Of a stretch of 64,000 nucleotides of DNA, positions 29,430-40,604 are shown one piece after another. The DNA is from Gracilariopsis chorda (Eukaryota > Rhodophyta > Florideophyceae > Gracilariales > Gracilariaceae). The position numbers and the translations under genes are program-made. The stretch is taken from contig NBIV01000061.1 in NCBI GenBank assembly GCA_003194525.1, positions 1 to 64,000 of the forward strand, in the 5' to 3' direction. How positions within the stretch are numbered: position 1 is the first letter of the stretch; the number at the start of each line of letters is the position of its first letter. Under the pieces are notes generated by a model, which saw only the letters and a program-made list of their open reading frames with translations, was not told where the DNA came from and made no database searches.

Positions 29430-32400
29430 AGCAACAACCACAACAAGCCAGCTTGTTTGCGACCTGACGATCGAATGATTTTCATTATTGCTGTACATTT
29501 GGCAGCACCTTTTTTACTGCTGAATCTTTGCATTACGCACCTGTAACAAGATGGTGGTTGGAGGGATGATGATCTTCGGTGAACCGCCGCCTCCTCGACG
29601 TGTCGAGCAAGGCAGCGCTTACTCTACCTTTTATAGTAAAAGATACACTATTCCTACCTGGGGATATATGGTCTAGAGAACTTTCTAATTCTGCGAACGT
29701 ACAACTACGATCCAGAAACAGAACAGGTGTAGTGTTCACTCATGCGGCGGAGTCAATTTCTGTCCTTTGAGGAGAGAAGAGAGAAGAGTTTTCTTTAGGG
29801 CTTCCTCAGCCTCCGTCATAGCCCACGAAGTATGTACCCTCACATACGTATGCACGAATTCCTGCTGACAGTCCTTTACGACAGCATCATGGGAAAGTCA
29901 TTTCTCAGCACTTGCTGGCAACTATAAGCTATATGCGAGAGCATTCCACTCATCGGTCTGCAAGTGGTTTTTGTTGTAAGATTTGGACCTCAACTGCACA
30001 TACAGCATTTGCGATAATCCAACATATACAAGATGTAGCCGCTAATTCTTTAGCTTCTCGAGTAGCCGCGGGCTACAGGCGCAAAATGGACTCTTGAGCC
30101 GGTCCAAGAAAGGTAATCAAAAGCAAAACTTCAGGTATTACTGCGCAAAGAAAAAGCCGTTGGCGAAGAGCTTTATCTTTCTTCTGGAATCGACAGCGCG
30201 AATCCACAGACATATATAGTTGCATCATGTATGATAGATATCCTGCTAAGGAGCGGGAGCACAAGTCAAACCTTCGCATTTCTGAGCTATTGCAATAAAT
30301 TCGGGGACGTCTCGAGTTGGTTTGCGACCGCAAGTTTGTGTTCCAGGTGGAAAGGGCGTCTAGAGGAATTCTTCTTTCCACCCTTTTGTCGGTGTTGTCC
30401 ACTTTGGGTGTATCAAGTCCAGTTTCGCCGGAGCGTTTGCCCGTTGATGTTACCTGTCCGATCCCCAGGCCTTCTGATCCCTCACCCCTAGAGAAGACTA
30501 ACAGACCGAATCAAAGTGACTTGACGCCGCAGTCTCACATATACCAGAAGCTATGACAGGATTGATGCACCCGCCCCGCCTTCATAGTTCGACCAGCGTT
30601 CAAGGCCGTTCTGAGACAAGAAGTTAAACAAATCGAAACAGCGATGACATCCGTATGCAAACTTTACAGAAATTTTTGCCTGTCGCATTCACCGTCGTCC
30701 TGACAGAGAACAACATGTCTGAAAGTCAATCATGACGTTTTCGTGCGCTGATGAAACCGGAGTTGACTTTTACGGTCCACTTGTGTATTGATGCACATTT
30801 CTAATTCAGAGAAGAACTCATCTGAGAGACTGAAGATACACATTTGATTCATTTGCTTGTCATAAGACAGCTCACTCTGTCATCTGTACAAAACAGAATC
30901 CTCGAGTGTACTCTTCTTCCGTTACGTGAAGAGCACGAACAAACTCTCTATTTCAGTTTGCGTGAAGATACATACAAGTGTATTGACTCAGTCCGACTGA
31001 GCTGGTGCGACCGGGCCACATTTTGTTTAGGTGATCAATGTCACATGCCTGCGCACCCTCGCAACACTTCGGAATCGATGGGGTTCAAAAGTAGAAATCG
31101 GCTCAAGAGCTAGTACGAAAAGTACATGGAAGTCGGAGATGCAGGTTGTATGTATGCATTTATTCTCCCTATGAATACATGCACACATACAGATGTGACT
31201 GTGCATAATTAACGAAAGAGATCACGGAGCGCCTTTTTCCCCTCGTGTTCTTCTTGCAGTTGTGGGATCACAGGACTCCTCTATTCTGTTGTTGAGATTC
31301 AGTGTGACCATTCTCGCAGATATAGTTGGCGCACGAAAATAAAAGGCTCAAGACGCGGATGATGTCTGGAAAATATCCTAGGTATGTTCCTCTCTTTTTT
31401 TGGCGCACACTCCTTAATTCTGGAACAAGCACACCTCTTGCGCTTCTGCAACGACTGAGGATCGGAGGTGTCAGCCTGGAGGAGAGATTCATCAAACAAA
31501 GGTTTTCATCGCAACAGTTGAAGGGCAAGGCATTGGATGTGTCTAATTTGGACGGTTCTGTTTTATTGTGAGTGCAAGTAACCCTTACCCTTCGTAGTAA
31601 TAGAGAGAGAGGAGCGCTTGCGACACTCGTGTTGAATGTTTACCGCTTGTGGGTCGTAGCTGAACTGAACCTTACCACAAGGATCTTTCGCGAGAATGTA
31701 AAGGGTGACGAGGTCATTACTGGTCAAAGTTGGTAGATCAGTGGTATGAAAGCTCGTATCCTACAGTTTCACTTGGTTGGCCATTTTTGGTGGGAATTCA
31801 AGCTGCGAAGGGTAAGTGCTATGCACGTACCAAGACGGTGTCGTTCACAGTAGGATCCGTTTGCGGGCCCAAACATAGCTTTGCAACACGAGTGCATAGC
31901 TTCCTGATCTCGAGATTGGTCTGTAACCAGGAAGGCCATACACGTGTTGTAAGTGAGCAGTTCTAAAACGTGGGAGGACGGTTGACCCGCCAATGGGGGC
32001 GTGTCTACCCGCAGATAGCGGAGGCGAATATCTGAGAAGACTGCAATGTCAGGTCGTGGAGGAAACACGGATATCACGGGCCTGGAATGCAGATGCTTTA
32101 AGCTTTTTATTTGGTTCAAGGCAGCGTTGCAGATTTTGTTTTGTGCGGGGGCTTCAACAAAGAGAAGCGCGGTATGAGTGCTGCGCTGGGGAGAAAATGA
32201 AGCGTGTATCCATATGGGATCAGTGCGAGAAGATATGCCACGCAGCTGCTTTAACACGCGTGGCGCCGAACCTTTTTGGTTGTAAGTGTGACAACAGAGA
32301 AGTTTATATGTACCGTAGCTGAGAGGAGTGACGCGGATTGAAGATACGAACAAGACGAAACAAACGCTGAGTGGTTTTCGGAATGGCTGAGGTGAAGCTT

Positions 32401-33480
32401 GGATACGATTTAAACCATTAGTGCGTGATCCGTGGTTTTAGGGCGATGCGTTTTCCGTCCTCAACTCAAATTACGTTCGTCTATTAATAAATCATGCACA
32501 TTTGCTTGGTTCGATTTTTCTTGGCCATCTGGGTTGCATAGCTTTCGGTACTGTACCGCTAGTTCCATTGTCGATACAAAGGTAGGAGCGGTCAATTAAG
32601 GTACGGAAGGTTATCGGTACGCATGTTTTGTTTATAGCTGCGCTATGTCGTGCTCATCGTGCCTCGCGACGGAACATGGCGTGCCAGACAAGCGCTACTG
32701 AAAGTCAGAATAGCGTTGGTGCTAGAACGGCATATATTACAAGCAGACGAAGGAAGTGGAGCGGGATACGATGCGAAGAGGTGCCCACACATGAGCGAGT
32801 GAATTGTGACGGAGCGTGAGCAGTACGAAAGAGCACAGTGGTGCTTTTGTGTGAGGTTTTACGATATGAGTGAGGCTGCGGGGACCGGCACCTCAACATG
32901 GGGGGCGATGAGAGGAAGACACCGAGCACGTAGTGAAGATAGTTGACTGCAATTTGAAGCGGAGCTGCACTTTGTGAAATATCGGTAGTGCATATCTGCG
33001 AGCGATATTCTTGCTGTGATTCGCGATTGACTACGTGCTCGCGCTTCGTACAGTCGCACAGGGGATGCATGCCGGGACTGCAGGTCCGTGCGTACCCTTG
33101 ATACAGGAGCATGGTACTTACGAGTTGGAAGCTTAATAAGCGGGGATAATGGGGCATTTCGGGACGGTGTTTAATGCGGGAATACAGATGGGGATGACAG
33201 TGGGAGGGGGAGGGGGGATGCGAGAGTGATTGAGGGCGTTTCAAAGTGTTGTGGAAGTGGTTGGCGCACGGACTGGTTTGTGTGACAGAGTTTTGACTGC
33301 GCAACAAGCAGGGTTGGCGGCGTGAGTGTTTTACATTTGGAATATGAAGTATGCGACAGGGACGTGAATGCGCGCTCAGTGCGATGTGTCACAGTTTGAG
33401 AAGTGGTGTTGTAGATTGGGGGATGGAACGTAAGGATTAGGGCTATATTTGACTCACAGCGTTGCAAGGTTCAGAGTTAG
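29430..33480. other. long gene-free stretch
   Basis: Open frames such as 31769-32353 and 32705-33307 (both minus) have no recognisable domain and look like chance frames. Another GA run at about 31603-31613 follows CGTAGTAAT, and AACCCTTACC is at 31580-31589. A 19-bp imperfect hairpin is at 31147-31191. No RNA gene recognised. Confidence 0.45.
31147..31191. repeat. 19-bp arm hairpin
   Basis: Arms 31147-31165 and 31173-31191 pair at 17 of 19 positions around a 7-base loop, in gene-free AT-rich DNA. Confidence 0.8.
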
Positions 33481-35452
33481 CAATCCTACCGCGTATCAGT
33501 TGTGTACGATGGAAGTGAGCCGCAATGGTTGTTGTTCTCCATAGTGATTTCACAGCCGGGCTGCGGCCAAGATATTATCATTTCGCAAGTAACGGCGCGC
33601 TGAAGAAGGGCGGCAGTCGGGACGAGCACGTTTGATAGCGCAGCCGGTAGCGAAAGCGGGGCGTAGCGCAACGTGCGTTTAGTGTGACAGTGTACGCACA
33701 ACGGTGGAGAGCTGAGACGGAAGCAGCCAACGGCGCGGCGGCGTCGCGGTGGCGCCTTTAAAGACGGCGCTTGTAGCGGGGTGACGATACTGTCGCGAGG
33801 GGGGTTCGCCGACTGCTCGTGCTCCGTGTTCACATTGTGAACACGGAGCACGAGCATTCGGCGAACCCCCCTCGCTACAGTATCCGTGAACTTCACAATG
33901 CCCCCCCCCCCGCGCCGCGCCATGCGGCCACGTGGTGAGCGTTTGGCGTGCGTAATTCAGCACCGCGCTTCGCGTCGCGGGCCGGCTTCCCCGTCGGCAA
34001 CCTGCGCTCTCGTCACACGGCCCTATCCGGCGTCGTCCGAGTTGAGCCGTCGCGATACCGCAGCCCGACGTACAGTCTACGTCGGGGGAACTCCACCACG
34101 CGTTGCCGTGCCGTAGTGGAACGAAAGAGCCGTTCACTACCAAACGCAACTCCACCGCCCCGCGGTGGAACTGCTAGCGCATCGACGACATGTACGTCGA
34201 CGCAAATAACAAACAGGCTATGAAACGCGCCACAAGAGCAAAGCAGTCTCGAGACGAGCCGCGAGAACAGCTTGTAGACCGCCCCCCGGATCCCTCAACG
34301 CCCCCCTTCCGCCAAAAAGACCCGCCCCACTTCGTTGTCCGCTCAAAACAGGTTCGGGAAGGTGCCGTGTCCAGAAACTACTCACCCCGCCGTCCAAAAT
34401 GCACCTTCAACCATCAGCAAAAAAACAGCGCAACCCGTGCTTCCAAATCAAACGTCGCCCGCCATCAAGTCCAACCCAGCCCAGCCCATCCCATCCCCAC
34501 CACTCGCGACAAGCAAAAGTCCCGGGTCGTCGCGCCCGCCACCAGCGGCTAAAAATCTCAAACTGCCACACATACACTTCACACGAAGCCCCAGTCCAGC
34601 CCGCCTGCACCCCATCTCTCGCGAGCGCCGCCCTTCACCCAACCCTTCGTAAACGCCGCCGCACGGCCCGAAAAATCGCCTCCCCACCGCGCAACATCTT
34701 TTTCGCCCCCTTACATAAGCACCCGTTATCTATCCAGTGCTGCGCCACGCTACGCTCCAGCCGCCGCGCACAGCCCAATCATAACTGCGTTGTAATCCGC
34801 ACCTTGCCCCAGCTTTGACAGCCCGCTCTAATTTTGTCACGCCCACGCCCGCCCAGCCATTCCGCCCTGCTGCATCCAGCAACTACAACAACGCCATTCA
34901 TCCCATACGCACGCCCCTCTCCACCCGTCGTCGTCTCTTCCCCGCGCGCCCCCAAGATGCCCCATCAAGCGAGAGTCCACACTACCCCCCACAACAAACT
35001 GCTCCGTTCACTTGTCCCGCCCACCACTATCTCAAACGTACTCTCCCCAACAACTTGCACAACAACTTGCACTCGTTAAGACACACCTGTCCCAAATGGC
35101 CATACAACAGCCATTCTCCAAACCGTTGAACAAAGAGTGCGCCGGCCAAAACCAAATCACCCGACGCCAATAAAAAGCACTCCGTCACGCCCCCCATCAC
35201 GAAAAAGCGCCCGTTACGTGTACAACGCGCATACCTCCCACTCGCTTCACAATGCGCAGCAAGCGCAGCCCAATCACAAAAATGGGCACGCGCGCAGAGG
35301 CTCCCCACCCCTCGCGAAAAAAAGGCAGCTCCCATCCCTCACCCGCATCCAAACCTGCCGTCGTGCTCCTGTCACCCCCCCCCCGCCGTATCTCAACGCT
35401 CGCACAATCGCTGCACAGTTCCAGACTTTTTTGGCGCCCCTCTCATGCGCAC
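33481..35452 (+). other. CG-rich then C-rich region upstream of the urea transporter
   Basis: From 33481 to about 34200 the DNA is CG-rich; from 34400 it is increasingly C-rich on the plus strand with few coding signs. Long C runs occur at 33900-33910 and near 35377. The open frames here are low-complexity and I reject them as genes. The block contains the 99-bp palindrome at 33786-33884. Confidence 0.5.
33786..33884. repeat. 99-bp near-perfect palindrome
   Basis: Left arm 33786-33834 and right arm 33836-33884 pair at 47 of 49 positions with a single base (33835) in the centre. It is followed at once by GTGAACTTCACA (33886-33897) and a C run. As single-stranded DNA or RNA it would form an almost continuous 49-bp hairpin. 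Confidence 0.95.
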
Positions 35453-35460
35453 TATAAAAA
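35453..35460 (+). promoter_or_regulatory. TATA box of the urea transporter gene
   Basis: TATAAAAA at 35453-35460, 150 bases before the start codon, followed by a very C-rich leader. This is the clearest TATA box in the window. Confidence 0.6.
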
Positions 35461-35609
35461 CTCCACACTCTCCCCCCCCCCCACCGACCTTTCCCCCCCC
35501 CAGTTTGCGCTCCCCGCCAACCTCACCCCCCACCGCATATCTCATCCCCACACCCTCTCCTTCACCTCCCCGCTCATCGTGAAGACCCTTCATCCAAATC
35601 CGCTCCATA

Positions 35610-37637
35610 ATGTCGCTTGAGCTCAATCCGTTCAAGGATTGTGACGGAGCCGTCAACAACTTGTTTGGTTTTCCGCAGTACAAATGTTTCAAAGCGTTCT
35701 TCACCGTCCCACCCCTCCCACTATGGTCAGGTTGGGTAGTCGTCCTTGCCTTCGGCCTCATATTTGGTCTCTTCACCGTCGGTCTCGTGTACCTCGAACA
35801 TTTCATCACAGGCGTTAAGATGAATTCCGAGTTCTTCAACACCGCCGGTCGCACCATCAAGACCGGTTTGACAGCCTCTGTCCTCGTGTCGCAATGGACT
35901 TGGGCAGCCACCCTACTTCAGTCTTCTAACGTCGCCTACAAGTACGGAATTTCGGGTCCGTTTTGGTACGCCTCCGGTGCAACCATCCAGATTCTGCTGT
36001 TCTCCATGCTGGCCGTTCTCGTCAAGCGACGCGCTCCCACTTGCCATACCTTTTTGGAAATCATTCGCGCTCGTTGGGGAAATACCACTCACAAGGTGTT
36101 TGTTGCTTTCGCTCTTCTCACCAATATCATTGTCACATCCATGCTCATTCTGGGTGGCTCTAGTGTGGTCACTGCGCTCACTGGTATGAACACTGATTTG
36201 GCTTCGTTCCTCATCCCGCTCGGTGTCATCTTGTACACGCTTGCAGGAGGACTCAAGGCGACTTTCATCGCGTCGTACTTCAACACGGCTGTTATCCTCA
36301 TCGCGCTTTGCATCTTTATCTTCCAAGTGTACGTCACCAATGATGACCTGGGATCGCCATCCGTCGTCTGGGAAAGACTCAATCTTGTGTCTGCCGCAGC
36401 GCCGGTAAAGCAGAATTACAACGGCTCGTACCTGACCATGCTTTCTAGAAACGGGTTGTTCTTCGGTCTCACCAACATTGTCGGAAACTTCGGTACCGTG
36501 TTCGTGGACCAGTCATACTGGCAGTCGGCAATTGCTGCCACGCCAACTGCCTCTTGGAAGGGGTATTTGCTGGGTGGACTGTGCTGGTTCGCCATTCCGT
36601 TCTCGCTGGCTACCTCACTCGGACTGGCTTCAGTTGCGTTATCTCTTCCGTTGACTGCTAAAGAGGCAGGCAAAGGACTGGTGCCGCCTGCTGTGGCGGT
36701 ACATTTGCTCGGAACAGGTGGTGCGGTGCTCATTTTGATTATGCTTTTCATGGCCGTGACATCCACTGGTGCAGCGGAACAGATCGCTGTCTCATCTCTA
36801 GTGGCATATGACATCTACCGTACGTACATTAACCCGAACGCTACCGGACGCCAAATCATATTCGTGTCCCGTATAGCCATCCTTTCGTTCGGACTGCTGA
36901 TGGGTGTGTTGGGCATTGCTCTGAATGCGATCGATGTGAACCTTGGATGGCTGTACTTGTTCATGGGAGTGTTGATCGGATCGGCTGTAATCCCGGTCGC
37001 TTTTGCAATCTCTTGGAGCAAGTGCTCAGGGCTGGCCGCCATGAGCGGTGCAGTGGGAGGATTGATTCTTGGATTCACTTCATGGATCGCGTACGGTGCG
37101 GCTGATGGAGGCGTGAATGTGGAGAACCTAGGAAGGGACGAAATCATGCTTACTGGAAATCTGGTATCGATTTTGAGCTCTGGTGCGATTTGCATTGTGG
37201 TTACTCTGTTCATCCGAAAAGACGACTGCGACTGGACGAACACCAAGTCGATTGCGCTTGTAGAGGAGGACATAAACGCAGTGGTGAGCGAGGAGCAGGA
37301 CGCCGAACTGGAACGCGCAGGCAAGTTGATCATGCTGTGGGGCATTGGACTGACGCTTGTATTGGTGGTGCTGTGGCCGTTGTTGACTCTGCCGGCCAAG
37401 GCGTTCCCGAAGGGATACTTCACGTTCTGGGTGGTGCTGTCGTTCATCTGGGGACTGCTTGCTACGGCGACTATGGTGATTCTGCCGGTGGCGGAAAGCG
37501 TTCGATCTATTATGGCGTCGATGAAGAACAGGGATGCGAAGTTTGTGGACGAGGAATCGATGATGATGGACACTGGCAAGTCGGTTACCGACACAGTGGC
37601 CGAGTCGGAGATGACGGCGCGAAGCCTCGAAATGTAA
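35610..37637 (+). CDS. DUR3: urea-proton/sodium symporter, DUR3 type
   Basis: 675 residues, single exon. DUR3 proteins belong to the sodium:solute symporter family and take up urea (in fungi also polyamines) at high affinity across the plasma membrane. Diagnostic segments: GRTIKTGLTASVLVSQWTWAATLLQSSNVAYKYGISGPFWYASGATIQI in the first third, ARWGNTTHKVFVAFALLTNI, the LAGGLKATFIASYFNTAVI core, and VDQSYWQSAIAATP, which is strongly conserved among DUR3 proteins. About 15 membrane helices can be drawn. The cytosolic loop near 550 is charged and the tail (635-675) is hydrophilic with Ser/Thr, possibly regulatory. ATG at 35610 follows a C-rich leader and a TATA box. Nitrogen control is likely from the family, not shown here. 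Confidence 0.95.
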   Translation: MSLELNPFKDCDGAVNNLFGFPQYKCFKAFFTVPPLPLWSGWVVVLAFGLIFGLFTVGLVYLEHFITGVKMNSEFFNTAGRTIKTGLTASVLVSQWTWAATLLQSSNVAYKYGISGPFWYASGATIQILLFSMLAVLVKRRAPTCHTFLEIIRARWGNTTHKVFVAFALLTNIIVTSMLILGGSSVVTALTGMNTDLASFLIPLGVILYTLAGGLKATFIASYFNTAVILIALCIFIFQVYVTNDDLGSPSVVWERLNLVSAAAPVKQNYNGSYLTMLSRNGLFFGLTNIVGNFGTVFVDQSYWQSAIAATPTASWKGYLLGGLCWFAIPFSLATSLGLASVALSLPLTAKEAGKGLVPPAVAVHLLGTGGAVLILIMLFMAVTSTGAAEQIAVSSLVAYDIYRTYINPNATGRQIIFVSRIAILSFGLLMGVLGIALNAIDVNLGWLYLFMGVLIGSAVIPVAFAISWSKCSGLAAMSGAVGGLILGFTSWIAYGAADGGVNVENLGRDEIMLTGNLVSILSSGAICIVVTLFIRKDDCDWTNTKSIALVEEDINAVVSEEQDAELERAGKLIMLWGIGLTLVLVVLWPLLTLPAKAFPKGYFTFWVVLSFIWGLLATATMVILPVAESVRSIMASMKNRDAKFVDEESMMMDTGKSVTDTVAESEMTARSLEM

Positions 37638-40604
37638 CAATTTTTGGTTTTCATCTATTAATAGAGGTGGGGGGTTTTTTTTTTTTTTTGTTTCGTTTTA
37701 GGGAGGGGAGGGAACTAACAGATTTGGCGGCAGCTGTTTTATACGCGCGGCTGTGTATGTAGGATTTGGAAGAGTGTGTGTGGGGGGTGTGGATGTGGAT
37801 TTTGTGTTGTTTTGTTTTGTTTTGTTTTGATAGCTTTTTTTTTTATATGTGTGTTGTGTTTTTTTTTTTTCTTTTGTTGTTACGAGCGGAGCTGGCATGT
37901 GTTCCGAATTGTTTTCGTTTCGGGAGGGGAGGGGGGGGGGGGGGGGGACAAGATGTAAAAGGAAAGATGCGAAGGGCGACAAAGTGAGAAGATGAAGACA
38001 AGTTTGATGTTGTTGCGTATGTTGTGATGTTGTAGAGTGTTCCGTGTGCAACGCACAACGGTGGATAAGTTAGATACGAATATTTGCAATGTGGTTGCTT
38101 TTTTTGGTTGCGATGTTAAGCTCTTATAAGCGACGTTAACTCGCTGTGGAGTTTGTTGAACAATATTTGAAGCGGCGGTTGTGTGCCACGAATAGGTTGT
38201 GAGAGCTGCGTGACACGACGCATATGATTTTTCATCTATTTTTTGAGGGAAAATGCGATGGATGCGTGACGGTTGAATTGGGGCAAGTGCCGCAACGCGC
38301 TGTCATTCGACGGCGAATGTGCGTGTGTGTGATGATCAGGGGTGACACGGTTCCATTCCATTAGCGGTGTGGCTTGACGATGAGCATCCGCGCTCTAAGA
38401 GCACTTACAGCGCTACGCGCATGGGTGCCGTTTGCTGGGCTGTTTTTTGGGCGCGCACCGTGCGATATATTTGGCTTGATTTTGAGCAAACGCGTCTTTT
38501 TCCGGGCGTTGTCCGGTGTGCTTTTTATGCCAGTTCGTTGCGGAGCGTGTTTTGGGGCAAAGTGTGGCGGTTTGATGGGGCGCGAGGGAGGCGGGGCAAT
38601 TATGACGGCCTTTATTTTTCTGTGCTCTGCGCGCCGCCAATGATGGGCGGTGACAACGAATGCGCTGAGCGCATGGCGAGCCGCGATGGGTGGCGCTGCT
38701 CGCCTGTATCATATTGGCTGCTGCCCTCTTCGGTTCGGTGTCGCTTTTGGCATGTGCGCCAATTCGCCGCCGCCGCCGCTGTAAGCGCTGCGCTCTTGCC
38801 GTTTACTGAAATAGGGCTGCTGCCTTGCGGTTGGGCGGTGCATTGCGCAACCGCGCGCCGGCTCTTCGTTTCGGGGCTTGCGCCTCTTTCGCGCTCATGT
38901 ATGTGCTACGCTGCACTGTAGTACGTGCTGGCTTTGACTGCTGCGCAACGTCAGCTGCGCGCGCTGACGGTACGACGCCGCGTCTGCGAAGGCTGTTGCG
39001 AGAGCGACGGGCTGTTGATTGAACGCAGCTCGCCGCCTGTTACCGTACCCTTTGGAACAGTGAATTTTTATTATTATTTTCGTCTTTGTTTGAGTTTGCG
39101 TGTGTAATTTGCTGAGGTTGTGACAGGCGGCCACCGCCTTTTGCGACGCCCCCAATGTTTGTTGCAACGACGGGTTGTAGATATTTGGAGCGACGCACGC
39201 ACACTGCAGAGCCAGAAAAGGTGGCAACGACTGGCGGTGGAACGGGGGGGGGGGGGGATGAACTTAAAAAAGCGGCGAGCCGCGATGCATTAAAAAGGAC
39301 GCTGGTTGGTTGTCCGATTGTGGAACGGCGCACGGCGCGAAGGGATGGAACGGCGGCAGGGGAGGGGCGTCGTTGGCGATACGGTAGACGTACGAGTACG
39401 CGCCAAACAGCGTTGAAGCTACAGTAGCCAAGCACATGCGCCGCCACTGCATGACATGTTTTTAAGCTCTCGTACACAAGTGCTGACGGCGGTGACATCA
39501 ACTCATCAGCCGCCTTGAGATTTTATGTCAACAACACGAGAGGACAAACTGCACGGGGGGGGGGGGGCGCGCCGTCGTTGTGGCCAGCGGCGCGACGGCA
39601 CTCCTTGCGTGCCACCGCGCTCCCGCCACCGCGCGCGGAAGAAAAGGCACGTCGCGAAAGCGCACAACGAAGATCGGAAAATAAATACAGTACAGCTACA
39701 GCAGCGGCGCGCCGTTTTTTCGCGCAAACCATTTGCACGCCAAACATTTTCCGCGTCTCTTCACACTGCGCAGGACGCCGCCGCGAGCCACGCGTCTGTA
39801 ACGAATGACAACATGTGCGCGCGGCGAAACGCCCGCGCCGCAGTGCGTGCGGGTGCTCGCGACTACCGCCACGCCGCTTCCCAACGCGTGGCCACGTGTG
39901 CCCCACGCGCTGTGCGGCTGCCCCCGTCTGAGGGATACCGTATGGAGTCACTGGCGCAGTAGGACTTCAAGTGGACTACCAGACAAAGTGACAATGATAT
40001 ATATATACATTCGTTTATTGAGACGGAATAGCACTGCTCTTACAAGCTGTAATATAATGAAGGCTGATGCAAACTGGTACTGAACATCTTTAACACAACC
40101 AGGATCGACACATTGCCGATGACTGGAACAAAGCAGAGCGTCACTCCATCAGTGACCTCTGTACTTAATACTACTTGTACGGTCGTATGTAATCATATGG
40201 AATGGTCGTAATGCTAAGCAGGTGTTATTCTATTACACAAGCAAAAAGGCTGCGCTTACTCGCAAGGGCAGTACCGCTCTTTCGCTGGAGTATGCAATTA
40301 CGTGAACGTACACCTGCGTTGCAATGTTCATCCTTGCTGATACACTTGTGTACGTGTCATCTGTCGCCATTATCACATCACTGCTCAACTCTCTCAACAC
40401 CGTCCACTTGCGGCGGCGCGCCGGAAGCGGGGCGCCGCCGAATGCAGCCTGCCGCCCAATGCACGTCGCCATGCGCCGTCTCCGTGCGTCACTACATGGC
40501 GCCTCCGCCGTAGCGCGGCGTTTCAACAACAACAACAACAACAACAACAACCCGCCCCACGTCCGTTGCTACCTCTCCGCACTGCCGCAAACACCCTCCC
40601 CACA
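37638..40604. other. intergenic: T/G-rich 3' region, then CG-rich island
   Basis: 37638-38100 is T- and G-rich on the plus strand: a T run at about 37675-37690 and a long G run at about 37930-37948 able to form G-quadruplexes. 38370-39960 is CG-rich with many GCGC steps and more G runs (about 39246-39257 and 39555-39567). Open frames such as 38367-38921 and 39525-39962 reflect base composition and I do not accept them. An (AAC)n repeat at about 40526-40553 lies in the leader of the next gene. Confidence 0.5.

Noticed and set aside
31769-32353. 194-codon minus-strand frame
   Set aside because: No recognisable motif; biased composition typical of a chance frame.
32705-33307. 200-codon minus-strand frame
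   Set aside because: Composition rich in His/Ser/Pro/Cys with no pattern of a folded protein, and no splice or promoter context.
38367-39962. Several long open frames (38367-38921, 39525-39962 and minus-strand partners)
   Set aside because: They lie in a CG-rich island where stop codons are rare; frames overlap on both strands and none shows a domain.
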